A stretch of DNA of 64,000 bases from Devosia naphthalenivorans (GCF_003056355.1 NZ_PYVW01000003.1:284455-348454), one strand, 5' to 3'; counted from the first letter of the stretch, positions 1 through 9,006 are shown. Translations and numbers: made by a program. The notes: generated by a model from the letters alone, not told the origin.

Positions 1-375
1 GTATCGGGCGGCATGGGGCAGCGCGTGATGATCGCGATGATGCTGATACCCGAGCCGGAACTGCTGATCGCTGATGAGCCGACTTCGGCGCTGGACGTCA
101 GCGTGCAGGCGCAGGTGCTCGATATCATCGACGACCTGGTCACCAGCAAAGGCATGGGGCTGATCCTGATCAGCCATGACCTGAACCTGGTCAGCCGCTA
201 TTGCGACCGGATATTGGTGATGAATGCTGGGCAAGTGGTGGAGGAATGCGCGGAGGGGCAGTTGAGCGAGGCGCAGCACCCTTATACGCGCGGGCTTTTG
301 GCCGCCATGCCGACAATCAACGAGAGCCGGGACGAACTGCCGGTGCTCGACCGGACGCAATGGGCGGGCACATGA
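1..375 (+). CDS. ABC transporter ATP-binding protein, DppD/OppD type (5' end outside window)
   Basis: This is the C-terminal part of an ATPase that powers import of peptides, nickel or similar solutes through a DppBCDF-type complex at the inner membrane. The frame is open from base 1 and begins inside the ABC signature (SGGMGQR). It continues with a Walker B segment (LLIADEPTSALD) and the switch histidine in LISHDLN. The tail HPYTRGLLAAMP is typical of the oligopeptide subfamily. The stop overlaps the next gene's start as ATGA, so the two ATPases are translationally coupled. The ATG at 13 is internal, not a start. The substrate cannot be told because the permeases and binding protein are outside the window. 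Confidence 0.9.
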   Translation, partial: VSGGMGQRVMIAMMLIPEPELLIADEPTSALDVSVQAQVLDIIDDLVTSKGMGLILISHDLNLVSRYCDRILVMNAGQVVEECAEGQLSEAQHPYTRGLLAAMPTINESRDELPVLDRTQWAGT

Positions 376-1121
376 ACGCGATCACGCTATCAAACGTCGA
401 TATTTCCTATGGCGACACCAAGGTCGTGCTTGGTGTGAACCTCGAAATCGCCGAGGGCGAAAGCTTTGCGCTGGTGGGCGAGAGCGGGTCGGGTAAATCG
501 ACAATCCTGCGGGCCATTGCGGGGCTCGCGCCTGACTGGACTGGGGAAATCTCGGTGCTCGGTCAGCCGCGCAGCCATGGCGTGGACCGGCAGGTTTCGC
601 GGCAGTGCCAGATGGTGTTTCAGGACCCGTACGGCTCGCTGCATCCGCGCAAGACCATCGACGCGACGCTCAGCGAGCCGCTGACCATTCATGGCATCGG
701 CAATCGCGGCGAACGGGTCGAGGCGATGCTGCAGGCAGTGGGGCTGGATCGGCGCTTCCGCTTCCGCTTCCCCCATCAGCTTTCCGGCGGGCAGCGGCAG
801 CGCGTGGCGATTGCCCGGGCGCTGATGCTGGAGCCAAAAGTGCTGCTGCTGGATGAGCCAACTTCGGCGCTCGATGTGTCGGTGCAGGCGGAAATTCTCA
901 ATCTGCTGAAGCGGCTGCGGCGGGAACAGGGACTGACCTATCTGCTGGTCACTCACAATCTGCCGGTGGTGAGCTTCCTGTGCGACCGGCTGGCCGTGAT
1001 GCGCCATGGGCAGATCGTCGAGGTGGCGGATGTGGACCAGCTCAAGCAGGGACGCCTCAGCCAGGCGTATTCGCAGGAACTGCTCGCGGCCACGGAAGGG
1101 CGTGCCGGCGCGGAAGCATAG
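372..1121 (+). CDS. ABC transporter ATP-binding protein, DppF/OppF type
   Basis: This is the second ATPase of the same peptide/nickel-type importer, 249 residues. Walker A (GESGSGKST) lies near residue 38, the signature [15 protein letters not shown] near 137, and Walker B with D-loop (LLLDEPTSALDVS) near 160. LVTHN supplies the switch histidine. I chose the ATG at 372 because it overlaps the upstream stop as ATGA and gives a normal N terminus (MNAITLSNVDISYG); the frame is open further upstream but only inside the first ATPase gene. At 249 residues it is shorter than many DppF proteins (about 320) and lacks the long C-terminal solute-family tail. Substrate unknown. Confidence 0.9.
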   Translation: MNAITLSNVDISYGDTKVVLGVNLEIAEGESFALVGESGSGKSTILRAIAGLAPDWTGEISVLGQPRSHGVDRQVSRQCQMVFQDPYGSLHPRKTIDATLSEPLTIHGIGNRGERVEAMLQAVGLDRRFRFRFPHQLSGGQRQRVAIARALMLEPKVLLLDEPTSALDVSVQAEILNLLKRLRREQGLTYLLVTHNLPVVSFLCDRLAVMRHGQIVEVADVDQLKQGRLSQAYSQELLAATEGRAGAEA

Positions 1122-1137
1122 CCAACCACAACGTTGT

Positions 1138-1183
1138 CCTCGGGCTTGATCCGCTGAGAGTGGCCCTCGGATCAAGTCCGAGG
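1138..1183. repeat. Dispersed palindromic repeat, family A, copy 1
   Basis: The arms CCTCGGGCTTGATCCG (1138-1153) and CGGATCAAGTCCGAGG (1168-1183) pair with one mismatch around a 14-base loop. The same CCTCGGG...CCCGAGG core recurs at about 1788, 11977, 12044 and 63142, always between genes. This copy sits between the ABC ATPase and the GAF gene. Confidence 0.75.
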
Positions 1184-1280
1184 GCAGCGCCGGTGGTTGT
1201 GAGGGACGCATGCCGCAGGACCCGCGCGGTGGGCGCAAAGAATACGGCGCAAGCCGGAATACAGACCAAGGATAAAATCG

Positions 1281-1772
1281 ATGAACGACTATTCCCAAGC
1301 CATCGCGCAATTCGATGCCGCCATTGCCGAGGCCAAAGGCGCTGACCAGGCGTTTGGTGCACTGCAGGCGCTGGTGCAGGCGACGGTTGGCGCCAAGCTC
1401 TTCACCTATATGAGCGTGGACATGGCGAACGAAGTGGCTCGGCGCGCCTACACCAGCGACCCCGCGAACTATCCGGCATCGGGGACCAAGCCGATCCGCT
1501 ACAACTCCTGGTTCGATATCGTGCACAAGGAACGGCGCTATTTCGTTGCCAATACGATCGAGGCCATCGCCGAGGTTTTCCCCGACTACGAACTGATCGA
1601 CTCGCTGGGGTGCCAGTCGGTGGTGAATATGCCGGTGGTGATCGGCGGAGAGCTGGTCGGCACGGTCAACATGCTTGACGTCACCGGCTATTATACGCCC
1701 GAGCGGGTGCAGATGATCCGGGATGTGATCGCAGTTCCAGCGAAGTTGGCTGCCTTGGTTGCGGCACGCTAG
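1281..1772 (+). CDS. GAF domain-containing protein
   Basis: This small cytoplasmic protein of 163 residues is made of a single GAF fold. The C-terminal half reads GCQSVVNMPVVIGGELVGTVNMLDVTGYYTPE, the usual beta-strand pattern of a GAF ligand pocket. No output domain is attached, so it may bind a small molecule or act as a free-standing sensor or enzyme. The ATG at 1281 is preceded by AAGGATAAAATCG. It is separated from the ABC operon by a palindromic repeat and converges on putA. Ligand and role are unknown; proximity to a peptide importer hints at a linked role but does not prove one. Confidence 0.75.
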   Translation: MNDYSQAIAQFDAAIAEAKGADQAFGALQALVQATVGAKLFTYMSVDMANEVARRAYTSDPANYPASGTKPIRYNSWFDIVHKERRYFVANTIEAIAEVFPDYELIDSLGCQSVVNMPVVIGGELVGTVNMLDVTGYYTPERVQMIRDVIAVPAKLAALVAAR

Positions 1773-1787
1773 GACACCCCAAACTCT

Positions 1788-1812
1788 CACCCTCGAGCCA
1801 AGCCCGAGGGTG
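1788..1812. repeat. Dispersed palindromic repeat, family A, copy 2 (between convergent genes)
   Basis: The arms CACCCTCG and CGAGGGTG form a hairpin between the 3' ends of the GAF gene and putA, which converge here with only 60 bases between stops. It could act as a terminator for both, although no T-run follows. Confidence 0.6.
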
Positions 1813-1832
1813 ACCATGATTGATAGAGGCCC

Positions 1833-4800
1833 CTATTCCGCCTGGGCCATCAACGACGCATTACCGCCGGCCGCCGTGGTGTCGATGCAGATATGGCGTT
1901 CCACCTGCAGGCGGCTCGCTTCATTCTCGCAGGTAACCAACGGGATGATGGCGCCGGAGCGCTCGCTCAAGGCGAGGCGGATGGCGCGCAAATCGGCATC
2001 ATCGGCAAAATAGGCCACCGCCTGGAAGGTATTGGCGACACGCAGTGTCGTCAGGTCCAGCTCGGCCAGAATAGCCGTGTTGCCAAGACTTGCGGCCATC
2101 GCCGCCTGCGTCTGCTGATCGGCCGTGGTCGGACCCAGGCAAAGCACGGTGCCGCGAGGCGCCACATGCATGATGTTGCTTTCCCCGGTTGGGCCGGGAA
2201 GCGTCACCGGCGCGGTCTGCGGCTGGCTTGCGGCTCGCGTGAAGCGCGGCAAATAGTGCGGACCGCCGGCCTTGGGCCCTGTACCGGACAGACCTTCGCC
2301 GCCAAAGGGCTGCGAGCCCACGACCGCGCCGATCTGGTTGCGGTTGATGTAGATATTGCCGGCGTGAATGCTGGTGGAAACTGAGCGCACGCGCGAGGAA
2401 ATGCGGGTGTGCATGCCGAAGGTGAGCCCGTACCCCGAAGCGTTGATCGCGGCAATGACCTTGTCGAGTTCGCTTGCCTTGAAGATTGCAAGGTGCAGCA
2501 CCGGCCCGAAGATCTCCTCGGCAAGGTCCTGGATACCGTTGACGCGGACGATGGTGGGCGCAACGAAAGTTCCCTGTCCCGGCGTCTTCAAGCGATGAAT
2601 CAGATTCCCCGAACCTTCGTAAGCATCGATATATGCTTGGATTTTCGTCCGAGCGGACTCGTCGATGACTGGGCCGATATCGGTCGCCAGATGCCACGGA
2701 TCGCCCAGCGTCAGTTCGTCCATGGCGCCCTTGAGCATCTCGATTGTGCGCTCGGCGGTGTCTTCCTGCAGGTAGAGAATGCGCAGGGCCGAACAGCGCT
2801 GGCCGGCAGACTGAAAGGCCGATCCCAAGATATCGCGCACCGCCTGTTCAGGGAGCGCGGTGGAATCCACGATCATGGCATTGAGGCCACCGGTCTCGGC
2901 TATTAACGGCGCGGTCGGCGCCAGGTTTGCAGCCATGGCCTCATCGATCTTGCGAGCGGTGGGGAGCGAGCCGGTGAAAACAACGCCCGCTATCTTGGAG
3001 TTCGATGTCAGCGCCGTGCCGACCTCACCGGCGCCTGGTAGCAGCTGGATCGCATCGGCGGGAATACCGGCCTCCCGCATCAGTTGCACAGCGCGGAAGG
3101 CGATCAATGGGGTCTGCGGCGCAGGCTTGGCGAGAACCGGATTGCCGGCCACGAGAGCCGCAGCGATCTGACCGGTAAAAATGGCCAACGGAAAGTTCCA
3201 GGGCGAAATAGCCGCGATGGGACCAAGCGGCGCTGCAAGTGGCTGCGCTTCGGCCTCAGCCGCGTAGTAGCGCAGGAAGTCCACCGCTTCGCGCACTTCG
3301 GAAACCGCATCAGCCCAGGACTTGCCGGCTTCGCGAGCGAGCAAGGCAAAGAGTTCCGGTCGATTGGCTTCGTAGAGGTCGGCCACGACGCGCAGCAGGC
3401 TGGCGCGGGTAGCGACTGGAGTGGCGCCCCATTGAGAGGCTTCGGCCGCGGAGATCGCGTCGGCGACCTGCTGCGGGCTTGCGTCAACAACCGTGCCGAC
3501 CTGATCGATGGGATTGGAGGGATTGGTGAGCGTGGTGGAGGGTCCATTTCCCCTGCCATCCGAGCCGCCCGCGAGCAATGGATGCGCCTGCCACTGCGTC
3601 GTCACGAAACGGTAGCGGGCTTCGTCCATGGCGGCGAATGCCACGGGATCGGTGAGATCGAGGCCGGCGGAGTTGCCACGCGCACCGAAAATGTCTGCGG
3701 GAGCGGGAATCGCCGCGTTGGGCAGCGATGGCAGGCTGAGGAGCTTGCCGATCGGGTCCTCGGCAACGACGGATGCCGGAATGTCCTCGTCGGCGATCTG
3801 GTAGACGAAGGAACCGTTGGCGCCATTTTCGAGCAGGCGGCGGACCAGATAGGCCAGTAAATCCTTGTGCGCGCCGACCGGAGCATAGATGCGGGTGCGC
3901 GTGCTGTGATTGGTGCGCAGCACTTCATGGAGGCGCTCGCCCATGCCATGGAGGCGCTGGAACTCGAAACTGTCGTTGAAGCGCCCAGCTTCTGCGGCGA
4001 GGTGGAGCACGGCCGATGCCGTATGGGCGTTGTGCGTGGCGAACTGGGGATAGATGTTGGAGGAGGCAAAGAGCCGGCGGGCGGCCGCGATATAGCTGAC
4101 GTCGGTTGCCGCCTTGCGGGTGAACACCGGATAGCCTTCGAGCCCCAGAACCTGCGCGCGCTTGATCTCGGCATCCCAATACGCGCCCTTGACGAGGCGC
4201 ACCATGATGCGACGATCGAGCGATCTGGCCGTGGCGTCGAGCCAATCGATCAGGGGCACGACGCTTTTGCCATAGGCCTGGACGACGACGCCGAATCCTT
4301 CCCAGCTCGCAAGTTCTGGCGTGGCGAGCACTTCGGCGATGATGTCGAGCGACAGATCGAGCCGGTCGGCTTCCTCGGCGTCGATGTTGAAGCCCATATT
4401 GGCAGCGCGGGCCTGCAAGGCCAATTGGCGAGTCGCATCAACGAGTTCGGTCATGACGCGCGAGCGTTGCGCGAACTCGTAGCGCGGGTGCAGCGCCGAG
4501 AGCTTGACGGAAATGCCGGGATTGTCGCGCACGGACGATGCCGTGCAGTGCGGTGCGAGGCTCGCGATGGCGCGGCTGTAAGCGTCGAAATAGCGCTTCG
4601 CATCGGCCGAGGTGCGGGCGGCCTCGCCCAGCATGTCATAGGAATAGCGATAGCCCTGCGCTTCGGGCTTTTTCGCATTGACGATGGCTTCATCGATGGT
4701 GCGGCCGAAAACGAACTGCGACCCAAGAAGGCGCATGGCCTGGCCGACTGCGGCGCGAATGACGGGTTCGCCCAGGCGAGCAACGGCACGGTGCAACGCG

Positions 4801-5222
4801 TTCTTTGGTCCGACATTGGGATCGCCCAGCACGTCGGCCGTGAGGCCGAGAGCCCAGGACGAAAAATTCACAAGCTGGTTGCTGGAGCCGCCGAAATGGC
4901 TGGTCCAATCGGACCCGCCGACCTTGTCATGGATCAGCCGGTCGACGGTGTCCGCATCGGGCACGCGCAACAACGCTTCGGCGAGCGACATAAGCGCCAC
5001 GCCCTCGTCGGTCGCGAGGCCATATTCGGAGAGGAACGACTCCATGAGCCCCAGCCGATTGCCAGTGCGAACGGTGGTAACCAATTGCTCGGCATGCGTC
5101 GAGATGACACCGCGCGCTTGAGCCGAGAGGCCGGTTTGATCGATGAGTTGGCGGACGAGTTGCGTCTCGTCGGCAAGGGTGCTGGCGCGAAGGGCGTGAC
5201 GGGCGGCGGAGATGTCGGTCAT
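1833..5222 (-). CDS. putA: Bifunctional proline dehydrogenase / L-glutamate gamma-semialdehyde dehydrogenase PutA
   Basis: PutA oxidises proline to glutamate in two steps on one chain of 1129 residues, using FAD and then NAD, at the inner membrane face. The proline dehydrogenase barrel covers roughly residues 80-480 (INIDAEEADRLD-like segment, VRLVKGAYWDAEIK, FATHNAHT). The aldehyde dehydrogenase part follows from about 540 (ISPWNFPLAIFTGQ) with the catalytic cysteine in SAGQRCSALR. There is no N-terminal ribbon-helix-helix DNA-binding domain, so this is not the self-regulating trifunctional type. The length and extra C-terminal region match the type B PutA of Rhodobacter. The ATG at 5222 gives MTDISAARHAL; an upstream frame to 5345 would overlap the divergent regulator and is rejected. 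Confidence 0.97.
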   Translation of the reverse strand: MTDISAARHALRASTLADETQLVRQLIDQTGLSAQARGVISTHAEQLVTTVRTGNRLGLMESFLSEYGLATDEGVALMSLAEALLRVPDADTVDRLIHDKVGGSDWTSHFGGSSNQLVNFSSWALGLTADVLGDPNVGPKNALHRAVARLGEPVIRAAVGQAMRLLGSQFVFGRTIDEAIVNAKKPEAQGYRYSYDMLGEAARTSADAKRYFDAYSRAIASLAPHCTASSVRDNPGISVKLSALHPRYEFAQRSRVMTELVDATRQLALQARAANMGFNIDAEEADRLDLSLDIIAEVLATPELASWEGFGVVVQAYGKSVVPLIDWLDATARSLDRRIMVRLVKGAYWDAEIKRAQVLGLEGYPVFTRKAATDVSYIAAARRLFASSNIYPQFATHNAHTASAVLHLAAEAGRFNDSFEFQRLHGMGERLHEVLRTNHSTRTRIYAPVGAHKDLLAYLVRRLLENGANGSFVYQIADEDIPASVVAEDPIGKLLSLPSLPNAAIPAPADIFGARGNSAGLDLTDPVAFAAMDEARYRFVTTQWQAHPLLAGGSDGRGNGPSTTLTNPSNPIDQVGTVVDASPQQVADAISAAEASQWGATPVATRASLLRVVADLYEANRPELFALLAREAGKSWADAVSEVREAVDFLRYYAAEAEAQPLAAPLGPIAAISPWNFPLAIFTGQIAAALVAGNPVLAKPAPQTPLIAFRAVQLMREAGIPADAIQLLPGAGEVGTALTSNSKIAGVVFTGSLPTARKIDEAMAANLAPTAPLIAETGGLNAMIVDSTALPEQAVRDILGSAFQSAGQRCSALRILYLQEDTAERTIEMLKGAMDELTLGDPWHLATDIGPVIDESARTKIQAYIDAYEGSGNLIHRLKTPGQGTFVAPTIVRVNGIQDLAEEIFGPVLHLAIFKASELDKVIAAINASGYGLTFGMHTRISSRVRSVSTSIHAGNIYINRNQIGAVVGSQPFGGEGLSGTGPKAGGPHYLPRFTRAASQPQTAPVTLPGPTGESNIMHVAPRGTVLCLGPTTADQQTQAAMAASLGNTAILAELDLTTLRVANTFQAVAYFADDADLRAIRLALSERSGAIIPLVTCENEASRLQVERHICIDTTAAGGNASLMAQAE

Positions 5223-5302
5223 GGGGGCTCTGGATCCACAGTAGGCCCCAGAATATAGCCTTCGTGTTAGGCGTTTCGCCTGATCTTCTGGCGCCTGAGC
5301 GC

Positions 5303-5328
5303 CTTGTGCTTTATTCAATAGGCACAAG
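5303..5328. promoter_or_regulatory. Candidate PutR (Lrp-type) operator in the putA-putR divergent promoter
   Basis: CTTGTGC (5303-5309) and GCACAAG (5322-5328) form a perfect inverted repeat around a 12-base AT-rich centre. Lrp-family dimers typically bind such sites. It lies in the 121-base gap between the divergent starts, 15 bases before the regulator's ATG. Function is inferred from position and symmetry. Confidence 0.5.
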
Positions 5329-5343
5329 CCAGGACATACGCCC

Positions 5344-5811
5344 ATGAAAACCGTCAGCTACGAGACATTGGACCAGATCGACCGGCATATTCTCGGCGAG
5401 CTGTCCCGAGATGGACGGATCAGCGTTGCGGAGTTGAGCCGGCGGGTCAATCTGAGCAAGACCCCGTGCCAGGCGCGGATCACGCGATTGGAGAAGGCGG
5501 GCTACATTCTGGGCTACCGCGCGGTGATCGACCCCAAGCGGCTTGGCCTGCCGCATGTGGCGTTTGTCGAGGTGAAACTATCGGACACGCGCAAGGGTGC
5601 GCTGGCAGCGTTCAACAAGGCGGTGCGCGCCATCCCGGAAGTGGAGCAGGCGCATATGATCGCATCGAGCTTCGATTATCTGCTCAAGGTGCGGACCAAG
5701 GACATCGCCGATTATCGCGAGGTGCTCGGAGAAAAAATCTCCGCCCTGCCCCATGTTGCGCATACATCGACGCATGTGTCGATGGAAGCGGTGAAGGGGG
5801 ACGAGGAGTAG
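5344..5811 (+). CDS. putR: Lrp/AsnC-family regulator, probable proline-responsive activator PutR
   Basis: This 155-residue regulator has an N-terminal helix-turn-helix (residues about 8-60: LDQIDRHILGELSRDGRISVAELSRRVNLSKTPCQARITRLE) and a C-terminal RAM/AsnC effector domain with FDYLLKVRTKD. It is transcribed divergently from putA. In Agrobacterium and Rhodobacter an Lrp-family gene in the same position (PutR) activates putA in response to proline, so the same role is likely here. It probably also represses itself through the shared intergenic operator. The start ATG at 5344 follows the AGGACATACGCCC region. Confidence 0.9.
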   Translation: MKTVSYETLDQIDRHILGELSRDGRISVAELSRRVNLSKTPCQARITRLEKAGYILGYRAVIDPKRLGLPHVAFVEVKLSDTRKGALAAFNKAVRAIPEVEQAHMIASSFDYLLKVRTKDIADYREVLGEKISALPHVAHTSTHVSMEAVKGDEE

Positions 5812-5822
5812 GGTTAGTCGAT

Positions 5823-5941
5823 ATTTGGCTGATGCTGGTCTGCAAACGCCAGGTTCCTGCGCTTCCGGTGCTCACGTACCCCAAGGTACGCTGCGCTCCG
5901 GTTCTCGCAACCCAGCATTTTCGACTCAGCCTGAGCCAAAT
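5823..5941. repeat. Imperfect inverted-repeat element between convergent genes
   Basis: Nested arms pair across the gap between putR and cysA: ATTTGGCT (5823-5830) with AGCCAAAT (5934-5941), ATGCTGG (5832-5838) with CCAGCAT (5912-5918), and CGTACC with GGTACG at the tip near 5880. The whole could fold into a cruciform of about 120 bases. It lies between two converging genes and may act as a two-way terminator or be a small mobile repeat. Confidence 0.55.
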
Positions 5942-5962
5942 CTTGACCAACCCTCAGTAGCG

Positions 5963-7000
5963 CTACGCTGCCGGAAACAGCTTCCAACGCCTTGGCCTGA
6001 ACGCAAGGCGGGATTTTTCGCCAGCGGGGTGGTCGAACGGCAGATCGACCTCGACGTGCTGCCCCTCGCCGCCAATGGCCAGTTCCACCCGGCGCGTGCC
6101 GCCAACGCGGCGGGAGGTGGTGACGACCCCGGAGAGCGAAGCATCGGCTTCGATCAGTTCCACATCATGAGGACGGAAAAAGAGCCGCGCTTTCCCAGGT
6201 TTGGCGTCACCCGCCGGAACGCCGATGGCACGGCCGCCCACCCAAAGCTCGTTGTTTTCGACGACCACCGGCAGTTCGCTCGACTCACCGATGAAGCCGA
6301 AGACGAATGGGGAGGTGGGCTGATCATAAACGCTGTCGGGCGTGCCGACCTGCTCGATGCTGCCCTGGCTCATCACGCAAAGGCGGTCGGAAAGCTCCAG
6401 CGCTTCTTCCTGATCGTGAGTGACGAACACGGTCGTGTGCCCGGTACGATCATGGATTTCACGCAACCATTTGCGCAGTTCGCGGCGGACCTGGGCATCC
6501 AGCGCACCAAACGGCTCGTCGAGCAGCAGGACGGCCGGCTCGATGGCCAGCGCGCGGGCAAGCGCGACGCGCTGCCGCTGGCCGCCGGAAAGCTGGTTGG
6601 GATAGCGTTTTTCAAGGCCTGAAAGCTGCACCAGATCGAGCAGCTCCAGCGCGCGGCGACGGATTTCGCCGGCCGGTGGGCGGCTGGACCGTGGCCGCAC
6701 CTTGAGGCCAAACGAGACATTCTCGAGGATCGTCATGTGACGGAACAGGGCATAGTGCTGGAACACGAAGCCGATATTGCGCTCCTGGACCGTCTTCTCG
6801 GAAGCGTCGGTATCGCCAAAGAAAATCTTGCCGGCGGTGGGCATTTCGAGGCCCGCAATCAGGCGCAGCAGCGTGGTCTTGCCCGACCCGGAAGGTCCGA
6901 GCAGCGCGATCAGCTCGCCCGAGCGGATATCGAGCGAGACATCATGCAACGCCGGGAACCGGTCGAATTCCTTGCGCACATTTTGAACGCGTACTTCCAT
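5963..7000 (-). CDS. cysA: Sulfate/thiosulfate ABC transporter ATP-binding protein CysA
   Basis: CysA hydrolyses ATP to drive sulfate or thiosulfate import through CysT/CysW. The 345-residue chain has Walker A (GPSGSGKTT, near residue 36), Q-loop ([13 protein letters not shown]), signature ([15 protein letters not shown]) and Walker B ([11 protein letters not shown]), followed by a C-terminal TOBE-like regulatory part from about 240. The ATG at 7000 is preferred: AGGA lies ten bases upstream, although GTG 7006 and TTG 7009 are in frame. It is the last gene of the cysT-cysW-cysA operon, 12 bases after cysW. Assignment to sulfate rests on the CysA-specific [15 protein letters not shown] run and the neighbouring permeases. 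Confidence 0.95.
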   Translation of the reverse strand: MEVRVQNVRKEFDRFPALHDVSLDIRSGELIALLGPSGSGKTTLLRLIAGLEMPTAGKIFFGDTDASEKTVQERNIGFVFQHYALFRHMTILENVSFGLKVRPRSSRPPAGEIRRRALELLDLVQLSGLEKRYPNQLSGGQRQRVALARALAIEPAVLLLDEPFGALDAQVRRELRKWLREIHDRTGHTTVFVTHDQEEALELSDRLCVMSQGSIEQVGTPDSVYDQPTSPFVFGFIGESSELPVVVENNELWVGGRAIGVPAGDAKPGKARLFFRPHDVELIEADASLSGVVTTSRRVGGTRRVELAIGGEGQHVEVDLPFDHPAGEKSRLAFRPRRWKLFPAA

Positions 7001-7012
7001 AGACACCAAATC

Positions 7013-7885
7013 CTATTCGTGTGTACCGGCGGCGATTTCTTCGCCGAAGCGCCATTCGAGCACGCTTTTGAGCACCAGCGTAACAAGCGCGAGAAGCGCC
7101 AGCAAAGAGGCCAGGGCGAAGGCTGCCGTGGCGTTGTATTCGTTATAAAGCATTTCCACCTGCAACGGCATGGTGGTGGTCTGGCCGCGGATCTTGCCCG
7201 AGACCACGGCCACCGCCCCGAACTCGCCCATAGCGCGAGCATTGCAGAGCAGCACGCCGTAGAGCAGGCCCCATTTGATGTTGGGGAGCGTGACGCGGAA
7301 AAACGTCTGCCAGCCATTGGCGCCGAGCGAAAGCGCGGCTTCCTCGTCCCCGGTGCCCTGGTCCTGCATCAGCGGGATCAGTTCACGGGCGACGAACGGA
7401 AAAGTCACGAAGATGGTGGCGAGGACAATGCCGGGCAACGCGAACAGCACCTCGATGCCGTAGCTCTTAAGCCAGGGACCAAGAAAGCTCCCTGCCCCGA
7501 ACAGCAGCACATAGACCAGCCCGGAAATAACCGGCGACACCGAAAACGGCAGGTCAATCAGCGTGATCAGGAAGGCCTTGCCCTTGAATTCGAACTTGGC
7601 GATGGCCCAGGAGGCGGCGAGGCCGAAGATCACGTTGAGCGGCACCGCGATCGCCGCGACCAGCAGCGTCAGGCGAATGGCGGCTTGCGCATCCTTTTCC
7701 GACAGCGCCGCCAAAAAAATATCGATGCCCTTGCTGAATGCCTCGTGGAACACGGCATAAAGCGGCAGCACCAGAATGACGCCCATGAAGATTAGCGAGA
7801 TGCCGATCAGCAACCACTGGACGGGGCGGCTTTCACTGGTGGGTGAGATGCGACGGTGACGGCGGGCGGTCAGCTTAGTTGCCAT
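7013..7885 (-). CDS. cysW: Sulfate/thiosulfate ABC transporter permease CysW
   Basis: CysW is one of the two inner-membrane permeases of the sulfate importer (290 residues, about six hydrophobic helices). The EAA-type coupling loop carries the hallmark EEAALSLGANGWQTFFRVTLPNIKW near residue 185, which contacts CysA. I place the start at ATG 7885 because GGAGG lies seven bases upstream; the in-frame ATG at 7891 would be only one base from that GGAGG. The start overlaps the end of cysT by 11 bases, which indicates translational coupling. It precedes cysA by 12 bases. Confidence 0.94.
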   Translation of the reverse strand: MATKLTARRHRRISPTSESRPVQWLLIGISLIFMGVILVLPLYAVFHEAFSKGIDIFLAALSEKDAQAAIRLTLLVAAIAVPLNVIFGLAASWAIAKFEFKGKAFLITLIDLPFSVSPVISGLVYVLLFGAGSFLGPWLKSYGIEVLFALPGIVLATIFVTFPFVARELIPLMQDQGTGDEEAALSLGANGWQTFFRVTLPNIKWGLLYGVLLCNARAMGEFGAVAVVSGKIRGQTTTMPLQVEMLYNEYNATAAFALASLLALLALVTLVLKSVLEWRFGEEIAAGTHE

Positions 7886-8744
7886 AGCCATACCTCCGGC
7901 GCGACCACGCCTGGATTAGATTGATGGCGAATAGCAGGGCAAACGACAGCAACAGCATGACTGTGGCGATCACGGTGGCGCCCACATAATTGAATTCCTG
8001 CAGGCGAATATAGATCAGCAGCGGCGCGATTTCGGAAACAAATGGGATATTGCCGGCGATGAAGATGATGGAGCCGTATTCCCCCACGCCGCGCGCAAAG
8101 GCGAGGGCGAAACCGGTCAGGATTGCCGGGGTGAGGCTGGGCAGAATGACCTTGGTGATGGTCTGGAAGCGGTTGGCGCCAAGGGTCGCGCTGGCCTCCT
8201 CGATCTCGTGGCTCACTTCCTCGAGGATAGGCTGGATGGTGCGCACGACGAACGGCAGGCCAATGAAGATCATGGCGATGACGATGCCGGCGGGGGTGTA
8301 GGCGATACGCCAACCGAGCGGCGCAAACAGCCAGCCCACCGTGCCGTTCGGCGCGTAAATGGCGGTGAGTGCAATGCCTGCAACGGCGGTCGGCAGGGCA
8401 AAGGGCAGATCGATGATGGCGTCGAAGATGCGGCGGCCGGGGAAGCGATAACGCACCAGCACCCAGGCGATCAGGGTGCCGAAGACCACATTGACGCCTG
8501 CAGCGATCAGGGCCGTGACGAAGCTGACGCGGAGGGACCCGAGCACGCGCGGGTCGGTTGCGGCCTTCCAGAAGCCTTCCGGCCCGAGACCTGCCGAGCG
8601 GATAGCCAGGGCCAGCAGGGGAATGAGGATGATCAGCGAGAAATAGGTGAGCGTGAACCCGAGCGTCAGTCCGAAACCCGGAATGACGCTGGGCCGGCGG
8701 AAGCTCCACCCCTGGCGTCGCGCAGTCGATACAGCCGTGCTCAA
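7875..8744 (-). CDS. cysT: Sulfate/thiosulfate ABC transporter permease CysT (CysU)
   Basis: CysT is the first permease of the sulfate importer, 289 residues with about six transmembrane segments. The coupling loop HEIEEASATLGANRFQTITKVILPSLTPA (about residues 180-210) and the RGVGEYGSIIFIAGN segment are characteristic of the CysT/CysW pair. The only plausible start is TTG at 8744: no ATG or GTG lies between it and the in-frame stop upstream, and no strong ribosome-binding site is visible, so initiation may be weak. It heads the cysT-cysW-cysA operon but lacks the binding-protein gene normally just upstream; that gene is at 12119-13144. Confidence 0.92.
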   Translation of the reverse strand: MSTAVSTARRQGWSFRRPSVIPGFGLTLGFTLTYFSLIILIPLLALAIRSAGLGPEGFWKAATDPRVLGSLRVSFVTALIAAGVNVVFGTLIAWVLVRYRFPGRRIFDAIIDLPFALPTAVAGIALTAIYAPNGTVGWLFAPLGWRIAYTPAGIVIAMIFIGLPFVVRTIQPILEEVSHEIEEASATLGANRFQTITKVILPSLTPAILTGFALAFARGVGEYGSIIFIAGNIPFVSEIAPLLIYIRLQEFNYVGATVIATVMLLLSFALLFAINLIQAWSRRRYGYGN

Positions 8745-8923
8745 GCGGCGGTCCAGGCAGAATTGGCAATGCGCATGTCGACACTCTCAACAGTTCGGCG
8801 GCCAAAACCTAGTTGAATGGTCGGGTTTATCAAAGGTGGAGGCTTGGCGTTTGCCCGGAGAGGTTTGGAAAATAATTCTGCGGGTGGGGCCCGGGGGAGA
8901 TTCGGGTCAAGGTTGCCCCGGCG

Positions 8924-8990
8924 TAATTCCCGCGAAAGCGGGAACCTCACTTTGGCTGAAGTGGGATTCCCGCTTTCGCGGGAATGACGT
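8924..8990. repeat. Dispersed palindromic repeat, family B, copy 1
   Basis: Two self-complementary units, TTCCCGCGAAAGCGGGAA (from 8927) and ATTCCCGCTTTCGCGGGAAT (8966-8985), lie in inverted orientation 22 bases apart and end in GACGTCGT. Matching pairs occur at 56500-56579 and 63239-63314. This copy fills part of the 262-base gap between the trHb gene and cysT; no gene is visible there. Confidence 0.8.
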
Positions 8991-9006
8991 CGTGGGGTGG
9001 GGTATC

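Noticed and set aside
390..1817. A 475-codon open frame antisense to the ABC ATPase and GAF genes
   Set aside because: It crosses two real genes and a palindromic repeat and has no domain pattern.
7870..8805. A longer frame overlapping cysT
   Set aside because: It is frame-shifted relative to cysT; the translated product is Pro/Arg/His-rich, while the cysT frame shows clear permease motifs.
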